Shown here: in pieces, positions 1-12,800 of the stretch
How the letters are laid out: each line of letters begins with the position of its first letter
Numbering within the stretch: the first letter of the stretch is position 1
Source: Heterotrichella gracilis
Taxonomy: Eukaryota; Sar; Xanthophyceae; Tribonematales; Xanthonemataceae
Length of the DNA stretch: 28,376 nucleotides
Direction: 5' to 3'
Assembly: GCA_032358255.1 (NCBI GenBank)
Contig: JAULBX010028538.1
Location: forward strand, 1-28,376
Program-made: the position numbers and the translations under genes
Notes under the pieces: model-generated
The model's input: only the letters and a program-made list of their open reading frames with translations
Databases searched by the model: none
What the model was told of the DNA's origin: nothing

Positions 1-77
1 TGCATCAAGCTGTCCCCACAGGCACCTGGCCCTGGGATCAAGAAAGTGGTGATCAGGGATAGCGAGATCTACAACTG
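1..77 (+). repeat. 77-base perfect terminal inverted repeat, left end
   Basis: Bases 1-77 equal the reverse complement of 28300-28376 without a mismatch; base 78 is C here and T in the partner. The repeat covers an intron end and the start of the first visible exon of copies A and B. Confidence 0.9.
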
Positions 78-3000
78 CGGGTTCCGTATGAAGACCTATG
101 GCCACGGCATTGAGGGCACAGCCGCGACCAACGTGACCATCCAGGACAACTACATCCACGATGTTGCAAATGCTGGTGAGACTTTATTGAACCATGTATG
201 TTGGGTGATAGGACCCCTGATTACTGTTCCATTTTGCAGACTGAGCGCACGCTCATGTATCAAGATCCTCTAAATTCCATTGCTATAATTTTTTGTAGAA
301 TATATTGCATAGAATGGCACACCCCATGAAACCCACGTCTTGCCACCAGCATCCACTGACAGCCTGCCACCTGGTGCATTCCCCCCACAGGTGTGCACCT
401 TGCTGGTGGCAGCCGCTCCTGGCTCATCCAGCGGAACTACATCCAGAACGCAGGCTTTGGCATCAACGCTGGCTTCCACACTGAGAGCGAGTACTTTGAC
501 ACCACCAACAACGCTGCCAAGCAGGAGGCCCTGGATACCACCATCCAGAACAACATCATTGACAACACATTCAACGCGGGCATCAACCTGTGGGGGGCAA
601 GCAACGTCAAGGTGGGTGCTCGCACATGGAAGTGCATCTCAGAGGTCCATGTGTGCTTGTAAGTACTCATAATGTCCGTAGCAGCTGCGCGTCATCTCGT
701 ACGCTGAGTGCGTTCTTTTCTGGAAAACAGTTTCATTTTTTGGAGAACGATTTTATTTTCTTACGCCATGGGGCTGGCCAGTCAAACAGAGCAACATTTT
801 TGGTGATTCCCAAATGTGGCTTGACTAATGCCTGTTTACCCCCCTCTGCAGGTGTATTATAACACCCTGTGGGCCACCCAGGAGGGTGCACAGAGCGCCA
901 TCCTGGTCAACTCAGTGCCCCATGACGACAACACCTACGCCAAGTGCAAAAACGTGGACATCCGCAACAACATCCTGGCAAAGTCAGCCACTGCCCGCAT
1001 GGGGCCTGTGTTCCAGATCCGCGCAGATGTTGGTAGGTGGCTATTTACAATTCGCACCTTGCTGCTGGCTACATTGAGATAGATTCTGAACTGCATCGAA
1101 TCTTGCACTGGTTGTAACAAGCCATCATGCCAGGGATCATGTTAATTCCCCTTGGTGCTCACACTCTCCCTCCCCTTCCCCTGCAGTGGACGGCCTGGAT
1201 GCCACCTCCTCCCTCACCATGGCCAACAACATCTACTACGATGCCAAGAGCAGCGCGCAGACCCCCTTCAAGTGGGGCACAGGCGCCATGCTGGAGGATG
1301 AGCGCCCAGCAACCAAGTTTGTGGGCAACGCCGCTGGCTGGAACACGCAGTGCGCCTCCATTGGCGCCTCCTGTGACCCAGGCAGTGTGGAGGCCAACCC
1401 AAACCTCAGCACTGCATTCAGGCCATCATGCGGCGCTGCAGTTGGGGGCGCGCAGGCAATTGCCAGCGTGACCGATGATTTCGATGGCAAAGCCAGGAGC
1501 GGCGACATCGGTGCCAGGTCCAGCGGCGGGTCTGGCAAGGCCTGGCCCCCAAACCCCGTTGCAGGTAAGAATTTCCAAATCCTACACTTTAAATGCTGTT
1601 GCAGGTGTCAATCGATTCAACAGCACTGTGCAGACTGGGTCATGTCATGTAGTCCTTTTCCTTGCCTAGCGCTCCACCTGTTCACCTTCTAAAAATAGCT
1701 TCAGCTTTGTCTATGGACGTTGGACATTAGCTATAAGAGAGTGCTAATCAAAAATTTGGTTTTTGAGTTCAATCCTTACTGTTACTGCAGGCAAATCAGA
1801 GTACCCAGGACCTGGCAAGCTCCCAGACTTTGACAAGCAGTGGCCATTTGACTACTGGTATAATGGGCAAACAGGCGGATGCGGCACTGTGATTGTGGAT
1901 GCAAAAAATGGTGATGACGGCCAGAGTATCCCCTCCTATGGCCTCCCATCCGGCCCTGTGAAGACCATCATGATGGCGCTGTCGATTGTGGTCTCCAGAC
2001 AGTGCGACAGGTGAATCCTAGTAAGGGTTTTGCCCACCTTTTTTGGGGTTGTTGAAGCATATGCTTTCCAGAAAACACCATATATAAAGTAGTGCAGTGC
2101 CACCAATCCTTTGCTCCTTGTGACTCAAAGCATGTGGAAGTTAAGGAATAGAGAGGCAGTGCTTATACTTTTGCAGAATAATTGCTGACCTGGCTGTGGT
2201 TTGCAGGATCCTGCTGCGCGGCGGCCAGGACCACCCCGGCCCCATCAGCATGTACCGCCCCAACATCACAATCATCACAGAGCCGGCAACCCTGGCCAGC
2301 GGCCGCGCGCGCATTGTGTGCACCAACCTGGAGAACGGCAGGCCCTGTGTGTTTGCCGGTGACGGCGACAACGGTGGCGCGGCGCACCTCACCCTGCAGA
2401 ACGTGGATGTGCACATGAGCGGTGGCAGCGGGCCCTGCATGCAGCTAAACGAGGGCCATGGGGGTGGGGGTAGCACCTACTGGGACTCCTACGTCAAGAA
2501 CCACAACTACCCCAACTACAGGTGAGCCAGGGCTTGGGTTCTGTAGCCCGCTGGATTGGTATGGTTTCACCTGCTCATAGACACATGCACCACTCAAAAG
2601 TCCTATTCTCACTAACTCAAGGTCCTATGCGCCCTGCTTGCCTGCCTCCCAGCTTTGCCCCACTGCTCACACCCCCTCCCCTGCCTCACTGCTGACGCCC
2701 TCCCCAACCCCCTCTCTCCACTGCAGGCCCTACTCCCTGTTCCAGGACATGGTGCTGAGCGGCTGCGGCAGCTATGGTCTCAAGCTGTCCACCTTCATCA
2801 GGGATGTGGTCATCAGCAGGCTGGAGATCAAGGACACAGCCAGCACAGGGATCGAAGTGCGCAACGGGAACTTCCTCACAATCAAGGTGGGTGCTATAGG
2901 TGGCAGGAGGGAGGGAGAGTATCAGCTGTTGCATCACATGTATTGGTTTTAACAGCAACTTTAATCATGGCAATCCTGTTCTACTTGGCCACTGTACCCG

Positions 3001-5785
3001 CCAGCTTTCTTATGGGGGTTGCAATACTGTCAGAGTCCTGACTCAGTAGGATTCATTTCCTTCCTCCGATGCCGATTACTCATATTACCTCCCTTGTTGC
3101 AGGACAACTACATTCACGGCGTGGGTGGCAGCGGCATGGTGCTGGGCGGCGGCTCCCGCAACAACCTCATCACAAACAATTACATCAAGAACTTTGCTGA
3201 CCGCGGCATTCTGATCGGCTCCGACAACACTGAGCCCCATTACATGGATCCCAGCTATGCCCAGGACCACGACCCAGAGTTCCATGACAACAGGGATAAC
3301 ACAGTCACCGGCAACAACATCATCAATGGACAGGGTGAGTGGTGGCACCGCCATGGTGAATCAAATGGCATCCAAGAATGTGCCATGGAGCCAAGATACA
3401 TATTCATCCGATTCATCAAAGACACATCAAAGTGACTGTGTTCTGATACATACACAGTGTATTGCCCCCTGCCCTGTATTGCCACCGCCATACCCCACCT
3501 CTATCGCAAAATTTGACTTTTCCTTGACCACCTCCACATCTCCCCCCCTTCTGTAGGTGCGGGCATCGCCTTCTACGGCGCCAAGGACAGCACCGTGAGC
3601 AACAACGTGCTGTACAGCGTGGCCGCCACCATGCACGCAGGCGTCATCTACAACCTCAGCCCCAAGGTGGTGGGCCAGAGCAAGCAGGTGCTTCCCCCCA
3701 ACAAGGGCATCCACTTCCATGACAATACAGTGGTGCTGGCGCCTGGCAGTACCATGCCGATGGTGGAGATGCGCGTCATGCAGGTGGGGAGGGTTCTGGT
3801 GTAGGGTTTAGGATCTTGAGGAAAGAAACCCTTCAGCGTGTGCCTGAACTTTTTGAACCCTGTGTCCAGTGCAAGATTGCCTTGCATGGTCTCAAACCTG
3901 TTTGCATGATTGCATCCTATCATTGGTAGCACTTTGGGCGGGTCTGGGCCGTCATCCTGCGCCTTAACATTAGGCGCCGTGATCATGCGGCTCATTTTGC
4001 TGCTCATGCCTTTTCTCCTGATCATTCCAATCGTTTCCCTTTGCAGGCGACAGTGGATGCTCTCTCCGACTACGTTGCCCCCACAGCCTCGTGTGCCCGC
4101 AAGCTCACACGCAAGCTCATGGGGTTCACCACCACACCAGCCACCACACCAGCCACCACCGGGCGCCAGCTGCTTGCCGGTGGCACCGCAGCCTTTGCCA
4201 CCGCCCTGGCCAACCTCCCCGGCACAGCCACCCGCAACTCCGATGGCAGCTGCCCCATGTTCCCCGCCAACAACCCCTGGAACCAGGACATCAGCGCAGC
4301 ACCGGTGCACCCCCGCTCAGCCAACATCCTCCCCCTCATCGGCGGGGCTGGCCTGCACACAGACTTTGCCGGATCCCAGAACGATGCACAGGGAAACCCC
4401 GCTCAGTACGGCATCCCAGTCACATACGTCAACGGGGCAGCCCCTGTCAGCATGAACTTCAATCTCTATCCCGGGGATTCAGATGCGGGGCCGTACCCCA
4501 TCCCAGCCAACGCCACCATGGAGGGGGTGGGCAACAACCAGTGCCCGATCACCAAGTGCAAGGGCGATCGCCATGTTATTGTGTTGGACAACTCCACCTG
4601 CACCCTGTATGAGACATACCAGTCAGTGGCCCCAGCCCCGGGTCAGACTGGGTGGACAGCAGGCAATGGCGCTAAGTTTGATCTGAAAGTCAACACCTAC
4701 AGGCCATACGGCTATACCTCGGGCGATGCCGCTGGCCTGCCCATCTACCCTGGACTGATCAAGTACAAGGAGACAGTGATCGATAAGGAGATCAAGCACC
4801 CCATCCGCTTTACTGGCCCCAATGTGCGCAGCGGAGTGTATGACCCCAACAATGGCGCGACACATGGCGTGACTGCAGGTGAGGGGATGGTGGTAATGCA
4901 GATCTGCACATGACTAAATCCTGTTGGGAAACTCTGTATACCGATTTCCGTCTCATAACCCTGCAACCTCCACTTCTGCCTATTGATGTCTTTTGCATAT
5001 TGTAGGTGGTATTTAAAGTGTGCTTTCTCTAAAACCCTAAACCCTACAGATGTGCCTGAATTAATTTTACCACGACTTACCCCCATTTGCCCCCTTCTCC
5101 CCAAGGCGTGAATGACCCCGACAGCCCATGGATGGGCATGAAGGTGCGCCTGAGGGCAAACGCAGTGGACTGCAACACCTTCAACGCAGAGTCCAAGACC
5201 ATCTGCGTGGCCCTCAAGAAGTATGGCGCAATCTACGCAGACATCGGCAGCCAGTGGTACATCACCGGGGAGGCCACATCGCAGTGGTCAGGGGTGAGCA
5301 GCCAGCTGAGCCAGTTGAAGACCATCACCGGGTCCATGTTTGAGGTGGTGGACATGGGATGCCTGTGCACCAACTCAGGCTGCTCAGCAACAAGGTGGGT
5401 CCTCTGTGATTGTCTGCAGCACATCATGCTGCAAGTTGCGTGTGATCACTAGCGCCCCCCACGTCCACCCACATGTTTGACTCTTAACGCGCTTACTTCC
5501 AGCATGCTGACGAACACCCACTGTCCCTGCAGCTGCTCCAACGGCGCCACCAACACTGGCCAGCCCCCCTTCTACCCAGCAGTGGCAAGCTATGCTGACC
5601 TGGACCTGGGTGGTAACAAGTACTACAAGGCTGGCGGGGATGCTGCCACTTACATAGACAGGAACACAGCAGGCAGCCAGGGCTATAAGGGGGCATTTGC
5701 TGGGTGGGCCGCAAAGGTGGGCGAGACAGGCAGCTCTGAGGCCAACCCCAACATTGACCCAGCCACTATTCCTCTGCCTTTCTAG
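22..5785 (+). CDS. Copy A: secreted parallel beta-helix protein, 3' part (5' end outside window)
   Basis: Twelve exons with consistent phases: 22-175, 391-611, 852-1032, 1187-1564, 1791-2010, 2207-2521, 2727-2886, 3103-3334, 3557-3783, 4047-4878, 5106-5394 and 5533-5785 (TAG stop). All introns are GT-AG. The first exons read as beta-helix coils rich in N, I and V (IYNCGFR, VTIQDNYIHDV, IQNNIIDNTFNAGINLWG). A second beta-helix begins at 1791 with a fresh opening (CGTVIVDAKNGDDG, then ILLRGGQDHPGPIS) and runs to 3783. The exon at 4047 opens with a Thr/Ala linker, then a Cys-containing C-terminal module (GDRHVIVLDNSTCTLYE, GDAAGLPIYPGLIKY, WMGMKVRLRANAVDCNTF, KKYGAIYADIGSQWYITG). From memory, this module resembles uncharacterised secreted bacterial and fungal proteins. 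The fold suggests a polysaccharide lyase or hydrolase-like wall protein; I could not assign catalytic residues. Sequence before base 22 is intron. Confidence 0.86.
3784..4046 (+). repeat. Copy A intron nearly identical to its copy B partner
   Basis: This intron matches the reverse complement of 23754-24018 over its full length, with only scattered substitutions and one- to three-base indels. The neighbouring introns of A and B share only their ends. Confidence 0.75.
5031..5048. repeat. Telomere-like CCCTAAA motif in a copy A intron
   Basis: AAAACCCTAAACCCTACA, about two units of the plant/algal telomere repeat, lies inside the intron 4879-5105. Similar single motifs occur near 3803, 9822, 14715, 18320 and 23992. 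Confidence 0.45.
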
Positions 5786-6804
5786 GTTATTAATGTTGCA
5801 AGCATGTTTTTCCATTCAGGTGTGACATGGACCCATGCTGTCAAAACCTGGCTGGCATGCTTGGCATGCAAATTTTGAAACGTTAATCCCTTCAGAACTC
5901 CTTGAAAACCCGCTCATTTACATCACTTCAAGCTTGAACAACTTTATTGGACAAATGGCTTGTTTTTACCTTTTAAATCTGTTGCCTGCATTTTTGCTAA
6001 TGTTGCTGGTTGCTGGTTTCCATGTGTCTCATTCTTTACAATCGATGCTTGAAAATTTGCGTTTCATGCCCAGCTGCAACTGTGCTAGGCATACGCTGCG
6101 GCAGCCTTGTGGACTAGTCATGATTATTTTTTGTCCACACGACTACCCTGACTATTTCTAATGCCACTGGAACTACTTTTTTACTGCTTTGGTCTGACAG
6201 CCTGACTCAGCAATATTAGGGTTCTGACTGGCTTGGTGTTTTCCCCTATTCAATAATAGGCTGCGCACCGATCGGTACAATACTTGACGCATTGTCATTA
6301 GGGCTAGGCTGGGGCACCCGTGCCCTGAACTTTACGCTGAAGTTCATGAAAGTGGAACATGTACGCCATATACTACGATGGCACCTGCAGGCTGAAGACG
6401 AACCCTTGCCACTGTGGAGAAAGTCTCCAAAAATATTTGCAGCAATGCTGCTCTCAAATTGGATCCAATTTGATTCAGTAACGTGCAACATGGAAATAAA
6501 TTGTGTACGGGCTGCTATCATTGTTGCCTATGCTCATTGTCAAGACTCTGTGACTCTCAAGGAGGGTAACTGTTTCCAAACAGTGACAGTTATGACTCTT
6601 GTCTGAATCAGGTGGCCAACTTGGCAAATGGACGGCAACACTGCATATACGGTGTATGAATTTTTTAAGGGACTGTCCTCTCAGAGACTCAGGTCCTGAA
6701 TATTCGCCTCTGTGCATCCCTTTTCTTTCTTTCTACGCAAATCCTAGCCTTGTGGCAGGGGTCGTCAACATTGTGTGGAAAACATATATGTGGGTTGCGC
6801 ACAG
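5786..6804. other. Intergenic region between the 3' ends of copy A and the SMC gene
   Basis: Copy A (+) and the SMC gene (-) converge here, so this stretch should hold both 3' untranslated regions and polyadenylation sites. It is more AT-rich than the copy A exons. Open frames on both strands around 6250-6600 overlap each other and show no recognisable motif. I see no RNA gene or repeat. Confidence 0.5.
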
Positions 6805-9800
6805 CTACTGGCTTGCAGTACCTGGGCCATGCGTAGTGACCACAATTGCAGAATCCCCGTTCATGCTATATAAGCCAACCAGGCATTCTGACTTCTCAAA
6901 CACCTGCATGATCAAACATTGAAATAGACTCCTCAAGTTGTTAGACAGTGCCTGCATGTGACATCGTACTGGCAAGAGCGCTAGGCTAGGGGGCATTAAC
7001 CAAGGTGGGCCAGCCTATTGCAATGCCGCCTTGGTGATTGCACAACTATTTACCTGGGGTTTGTGGGAGACCACAATGTATTGGGCTGTTGAGTGCTGAC
7101 ATATGTACTGGGCTACTCGAGAGGCATTCCCAGTGTCCAAGGCAGCGTCAATCTCATCAAAGAAGTAAAATGGCGAGGGAAACACTGACTGCAGCGCAAA
7201 TGACAATGCCAAGGTCGCCATTGCTTGTTGCCCACCACTCAGAGAGGAGAATTGCCTCCAATGCTTGTTGTCAGGCCTGGACAAACATGTGTATTAAAAA
7301 TATCATTGCCTCAAATACTGCAGCGCTGCTTTCCCAGCTCAAACGTGTCACAATGGGATGCATCGTTGATGGCCTATGCTATAGCTATGCATTGCAATAT
7401 GCTGGCCAACGCAGCACACGCACACTGCAGTGGTTAAAGGGGTAAAATAAATAATAATGAAAATTCAACGATCTTCAAATTGACGGCCGCCTTTTAATTA
7501 AAGATTTAATTGAAGATCGTTGAATATTTCATTAATACTTTACCCCTTGCCAGATATGAATACTTATTCTATCCCTGTTCGAGATAGTCCTCGAGATGAG
7601 GACTACCTCGTACCATTGTGGTATCAGTTTGTACATGTGCACAGAGACTCACCTTACGTTGGCAGCCACGCCATCGGCAAATGCCAGCAGCTTCTCTTCT
7701 GTGTAACTGCAAAACGCCTCCCCTTGCCCACGGGTGAGCTCTGTGTAGATTTCCCCAAACGCTTGGTTGACCTTCTGCATTGCCTCATGGAAAGTTCGAT
7801 ATCGGCAGCTCTCCAAGCGTTCCTTCTCCTTCATCAGCCTGCAGTAGAATAAACAATACCCTATTGAGAAATGATGATACAGTTTTGCACAAGAAACCAT
7901 CATAGCAGTGAAAATGGCATTGTAAGACCTGCTGTGTACTGATTGACAATGCCTGCCTGGCCTATGGCATGCACTTCCAGCCTAAATTTCAGCTTAGAAA
8001 ATGTAATTTGACAACCAGGAGCATGCCATTGTCCAAGTACGCAACAGCCTCTCCGCTCCTCCATCTGCACTTTTGTAGCAGGTGCGCAATAAGACGTGTA
8101 CCAACTACAGAAAAAGGCCGTGTAATTTGATAGCAACCATTTGGATGCTATGGTGCAATCTGCATGATAAAATGTGAAGTACAATATTTACCAGCATGAT
8201 GTCATTTCAGTACCACATGTAGTGTTGATGGCATGGTACACGCATATGCATGGTACATACGCTGATATCTTCCCCTCCACATCATCCAATTGCGCATCTA
8301 CCAAAACAAGCTGCTGAGCAAGCTCCACATCCCTTTCAAGGGCTGCCACGTCGATAGAAGCACGCAAAGCCTGCATCAAATGCCATCGGGCACGCATCAT
8401 GGGGTCAAGGCATGCAGTGCTGGAGTAATGTTGAACAGATGTCTCTCTTGATGACAACAAAAAGTGAACATGGAAGGAAAGCACACAGTGATGTTAATTA
8501 AGGGCATTTCAATTACTAGTAGCTTTCCAACCTGTAATTTGAAATTTTGAACAAGCCTTCAGGAGCAAACACAGTTGCAGGCTGTACCCCTGGTTGCACC
8601 CAAATCACCCCACCTCAAGCTCGTCTTCTTTCTCTGCAATGAGTTTTGATTCCTCTGCCCAATCAATTTTCTTGTGCATTGACGATCTGGGAGCAGGCAT
8701 GTCCTCAAAATCACTGCCATTGTCTGAGCTGTCGCTGACCTGCATGACTTGGCGCTTGCCCTTGACCTCATATAACCGCTTCTTTTGGGTATGCCTATCA
8801 CCGACAACTGGCGGTGCTGTGGTGTTGCCTGATGATTCGCCACCTGCGTGTGAAAGCACAACCTTTATGCCCAATGATGCACCACCAGTATCGGTTGATT
8901 AATAACAGGTCCCTACAGCTGCAGGGACAATTATGCATCTGGTTCACTGATGCGCATGTGCCCTGCTTCGATAGCAAGGTGGGTTAACTGTACCTTGATC
9001 AGATAGCAGCGCTAGTGCCTCAGTCACTGCTGACAGCTCTGCAGTGCGTTTCCCCAGCTGCTGTTGTGTTTGTAATACTTTCTGTGCAGCACCTTTCTGG
9101 CTGTCAGATGCTTTTTCCAGGTCCCTGAAGCAATAAAGTAGGCATGTGTAACAATTCCGAATTGTTACACATCGGCGATTAATAAATGTTGAACACTGGC
9201 ACAGGGAATGTAAATGTTGGCAAGCATCATGATAATCAGAGCAAATATCTGCACAGCATTCCCGCAAGTTCAATTAGCAGATACCTTGTAACCAATTTCA
9301 GCTTCTCTTGGTGCCTTGCCAGCTCTTTCAGCATGACTTTCAATTTTGCTTCATCCAATTCCCACTTTTGCTGCAGGAGCTGCATCTGACCAGCAGCTTT
9401 GTCCACCTCGGTTGTCAGCTTTGCTAGCTCTAAATAAAAGCATGAGACTGTCAATGAAAGGCTTGCGGAAAACATTGCAATATAGGAAAAAGTGTTTGAA
9501 AACATTGGTGTATTCACACTACCTTCTTTATGATGACCAGACTGGGTGTTTTCCATTCTCTCAGCTTGAGCGTGGATACGCTGCTGCAATACCCGTAGCT
9601 GCTTCTCAGCACCTGAAGCCTCACTTTCAACCTGCAACCACAGCCAGCAGTGACACATCTTTGAGTTTGATATGGACTGCACTACTAGCTTGCCAATTAA
9701 AATTTGCTCGATTATGTTCTAAAGATCATATCATGATGCTGTGGGCACACAACATGTGTACAAGCACATTTACAAGCCGCTTCCAGTGGAAGTACAAGCA

Positions 9801-12800
9801 CAGCTCCAGTACTGGAGTGTATAGGGTTTAGCGTATCACACCCTGAACAAGCTGTGAAGTTGCCCTTTGGCAATGATGCCATTACTTACACCAGGGAACA
9901 TGAAGTTGCAATAAAAGCACAGAGAATTCAGCGTCTGGTACCTTTGTTATTTCAGAGCCCAGTGCGGCCACCTCGCGCTCAAGCTTCCAGCGAATTGCTG
10001 TCTGGCTATCGGCCACCACCAATTTTTCAAAAGCCTCCAGCTTATGTCTGTACTCGACCTTCATCTCAACCAAAGTCTTCTCCTTTGTTTCAAATTGGTT
10101 CCTGCAGTACTGAAAATTGCTGTCAGCATTGCAGTGGCATCGCAATGGCACTGCCCGAAACAACGCATTGCACATGTCGTACAGGACTATATTATTAGAA
10201 GTCACCTTAGGTTTGACAGTGACGTGAGGGCTTCTTTCAATTCTTTCTCAAGTTGTAGGATTTTTGTTGTGAGGGGTTCCTGCGTTTATGCCACGCACGT
10301 GTTAGTGGTAAATAATCACAGCCCGGGCATCCTATGCAGTAAAAATGGAAACGCCACAATGTCTCATGGCAGTGATTAGCCTTAGGCCTGTTAAATAAGC
10401 ACCCGGTCCATCATTGCACCTTTGCTTTGTAGCCCGCCAGCTGGCGGCTGATTCGTGCAATGTCTTTCTCCAGCTCAGTCTTGCTGATTTCTCCCTCTTC
10501 CAGTTTTGCAAGGATGCCATCCCTCTGCAGGTGGAGGGCAGCGTGGAAGGGCTCAGACAGTTTGGACAGTACTCCCCAAAGCCTGTGACATTCCACATGC
10601 CGACAGATGTTTCAAGCAAAGAATGCGCTCCTACAAACCTGTTGTGAAAGGGAGCGGTGGGCTTGTTTGGCGTCAGCAAGTTCCTTATTGATGACTGAGA
10701 GCTGCTCCTGGGCATCGGCAATATTGGTTCCTGTCAAAAACCAATTATAGCATATAGTGACAAATATGCACTGCACAATTTGGTCTTGCTAAACACGAGG
10801 TTGTGCGTACCACTGGCAATGTCTTTGAACTCATCTCCCAGACGGCTTGCTGCTTTGGCATGGGAGGCAGCCTGAGGTCTGGTGTCTGCCACTACCTCCC
10901 CATCAGCCTTGAATATCTCACCCTGTGCATGGCAAGCAGCTGCTAGGCAGGGGTGCGCACAATTTCAGAGCGTAATGGCTCCACCCCTGGGACCGCAGTG
11001 CACAAAGAGGGCCTGATAATGCCACTTAGCAACCCAAATTTAAATACCACATAAATGGATAATTAAGAAAAACAGCTAATATGGCATATTCAACAATTTC
11101 TGATCATATATATTATATGTAATACAGCATCATGTAGTATTTCAATTCATCAGGCGCACTAATCCATATTCCACTGTGCCGATGCAATTAGGTGTTAAAC
11201 TTTCCCCTGTGTCTGTGAAATTATGCGTCCCCACATCTTGACCCTAGGGGCGCACCCTTTGCACTCATAAACAGGGACGGACCTGTGCCCTGCACCCTGC
11301 TGATCGTCATCACTGTAAAGCAGTAGACTCTTGTGCTAAACCATTATTAAGGGGGAACGCACGCAATTTCTTTAATTTTAGACGTGTTTTATCCCACATC
11401 TGAATTGTTTGAAACTTGTATGTCAGTGTACCTGGAGAGTGACAATACTCCTGCGCCTGAACTTTGCATTTCTCTGCTGTCCATCCGCTTCGAGCGCTTT
11501 CAGAGCAGCTGAAAAACACAGAAAAGATTCGTGATAAATTCAAGCAGCGCACTGTACAAGAGAGGGCGTAAATGTGCGTCATTTGCCAGTACCTTCTTTG
11601 TTTCCAGCGACAAACCATCCCTGAAACATGCCATTGATCACACATTGCACTTCTGGAACAGCAACCTCCAAGCACGCCACCAAGGGTGTAAGCCCTCTGT
11701 CTGCATCAAGCCAGCTGCTCACAGCGTCCCTGCGCAGTCCAAAACAAAGAATAAACAGTCTCACTGACAGCCGCGGCGGAACCAGCGATGCGCAAAACAG
11801 CCAAAAATTGCCGAATCGAAGGATACCTGGAGTGATGCAGCTCATTGATAATGCGGCATGTTGCATAGCCAATGCGGTGTTGCTGCAGGAAGGTGATGAA
11901 CTGGTTTGCAACCTGGCGCTGGTCAACAATGAACAACGTGTCCTGCAAACAAAAGGATGAGATGAGAAGCATGCTTCCAACACAAAGCTTTCTGAGGTCA
12001 TAAGTATTAAATATGGCCTATTGCAGTCTTTACAGCAAAGAATTGCTGGGGTTTCACTGTAATTCCTTCACGGAGTGCTGATAATCTTATACTTTGAAAT
12101 GAATACCACCATCATGGGCAGAGTCAGTCTAGGATGCGCAGCTGGCGCAGGTGCATACTGCCGCAACCGTTGCAGCAACTTGCTGAGCTGAGCCAGCTGA
12201 GCCAGAAGCGTACCGGATTACATATCTCTGATAGTACAGAATTCACAGCTGTCTGCATGCGCTTGTCAGCAACCCGAGCAATATTGCATAGTCTGCCGAA
12301 GAAGCGGTTGCCTGTCTCTGCAAACTCTTCACTGAACCGCTTGATTGCGCTCTCCATTGAAGGCTGCTTGGAACGGCTGGTTCCTGCCTGCAGTTGCCTG
12401 TTGAGTGCATCTAGTTGCCCATCCAGCTGTTCTCGCTGTGCCTGCGTAGTAAAGAATGTAGTCTCATCAGAGTGGGCCTTGTGGGTCAGTCATTTTTGTA
12501 CAGTCAGCTCAGCTGCTGCATGAAAGTTGTCACAGGACCAGAACAGCAATAATGGACAACAGTGGCTGCAATATTACAAGGCGATATCGTTTATACACAC
12601 GCCAAGGCACGATATGCGCGTACCAGCACTTCAGACAGTTTGAATTCCATTGCAGACAATTCCGCGGACAATTTGGATGTGCTCTCAGCTAACGCTGTTT
12701 TCTTGGCAATCAGTTTACTTCTGCTCATCTGTAACTTCTTATTCTGCCAAAGGTAAACAATGTTAGACGAGGTTGATATAGTTGAGCTACTCAGTGCTGA

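Larger units (their letters stand above)
1..5790 (+). repeat. Left arm of large inverted repeat (copy A arm)
   Basis: This arm aligns in reverse complement with 21870-28376. Exons match closely in length and sequence. Introns keep similar ends but differ inside, except the intron at 3784-4046, which is almost identical to its partner. Homology ends five bases past the stop codon (GTTAT), after which the two flanks are unrelated. Confidence 0.85.

Noticed and set aside
3648-4310. 220-codon minus-strand open frame opposite copy A exons
   Set aside because: It is antisense to real exons and the conserved intron, a shadow produced by GC-rich codon usage.
6246-6606. Overlapping open frames on both strands (91 and 104 codons) in the A-SMC intergenic region
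   Set aside because: They overlap each other in antisense, lack recognisable motifs and lie where two 3' untranslated regions are expected.
9285-9293. Alternative donor of SMC exon 23 at 9293 (GTTACA)
   Set aside because: It gives phase 0 and a stop soon after the next acceptor. The donor at 9285 (GTATCT) gives phase 2 and keeps the frame.
10525-10596. Extended SMC exon 19 starting upstream (frame reading LWGVLSKLSEPF)
   Set aside because: The upstream acceptor before GCTTTGGGG would put the incoming phase into a stop codon. The acceptor just before AGGGATGGC at 10524 keeps phase 0.
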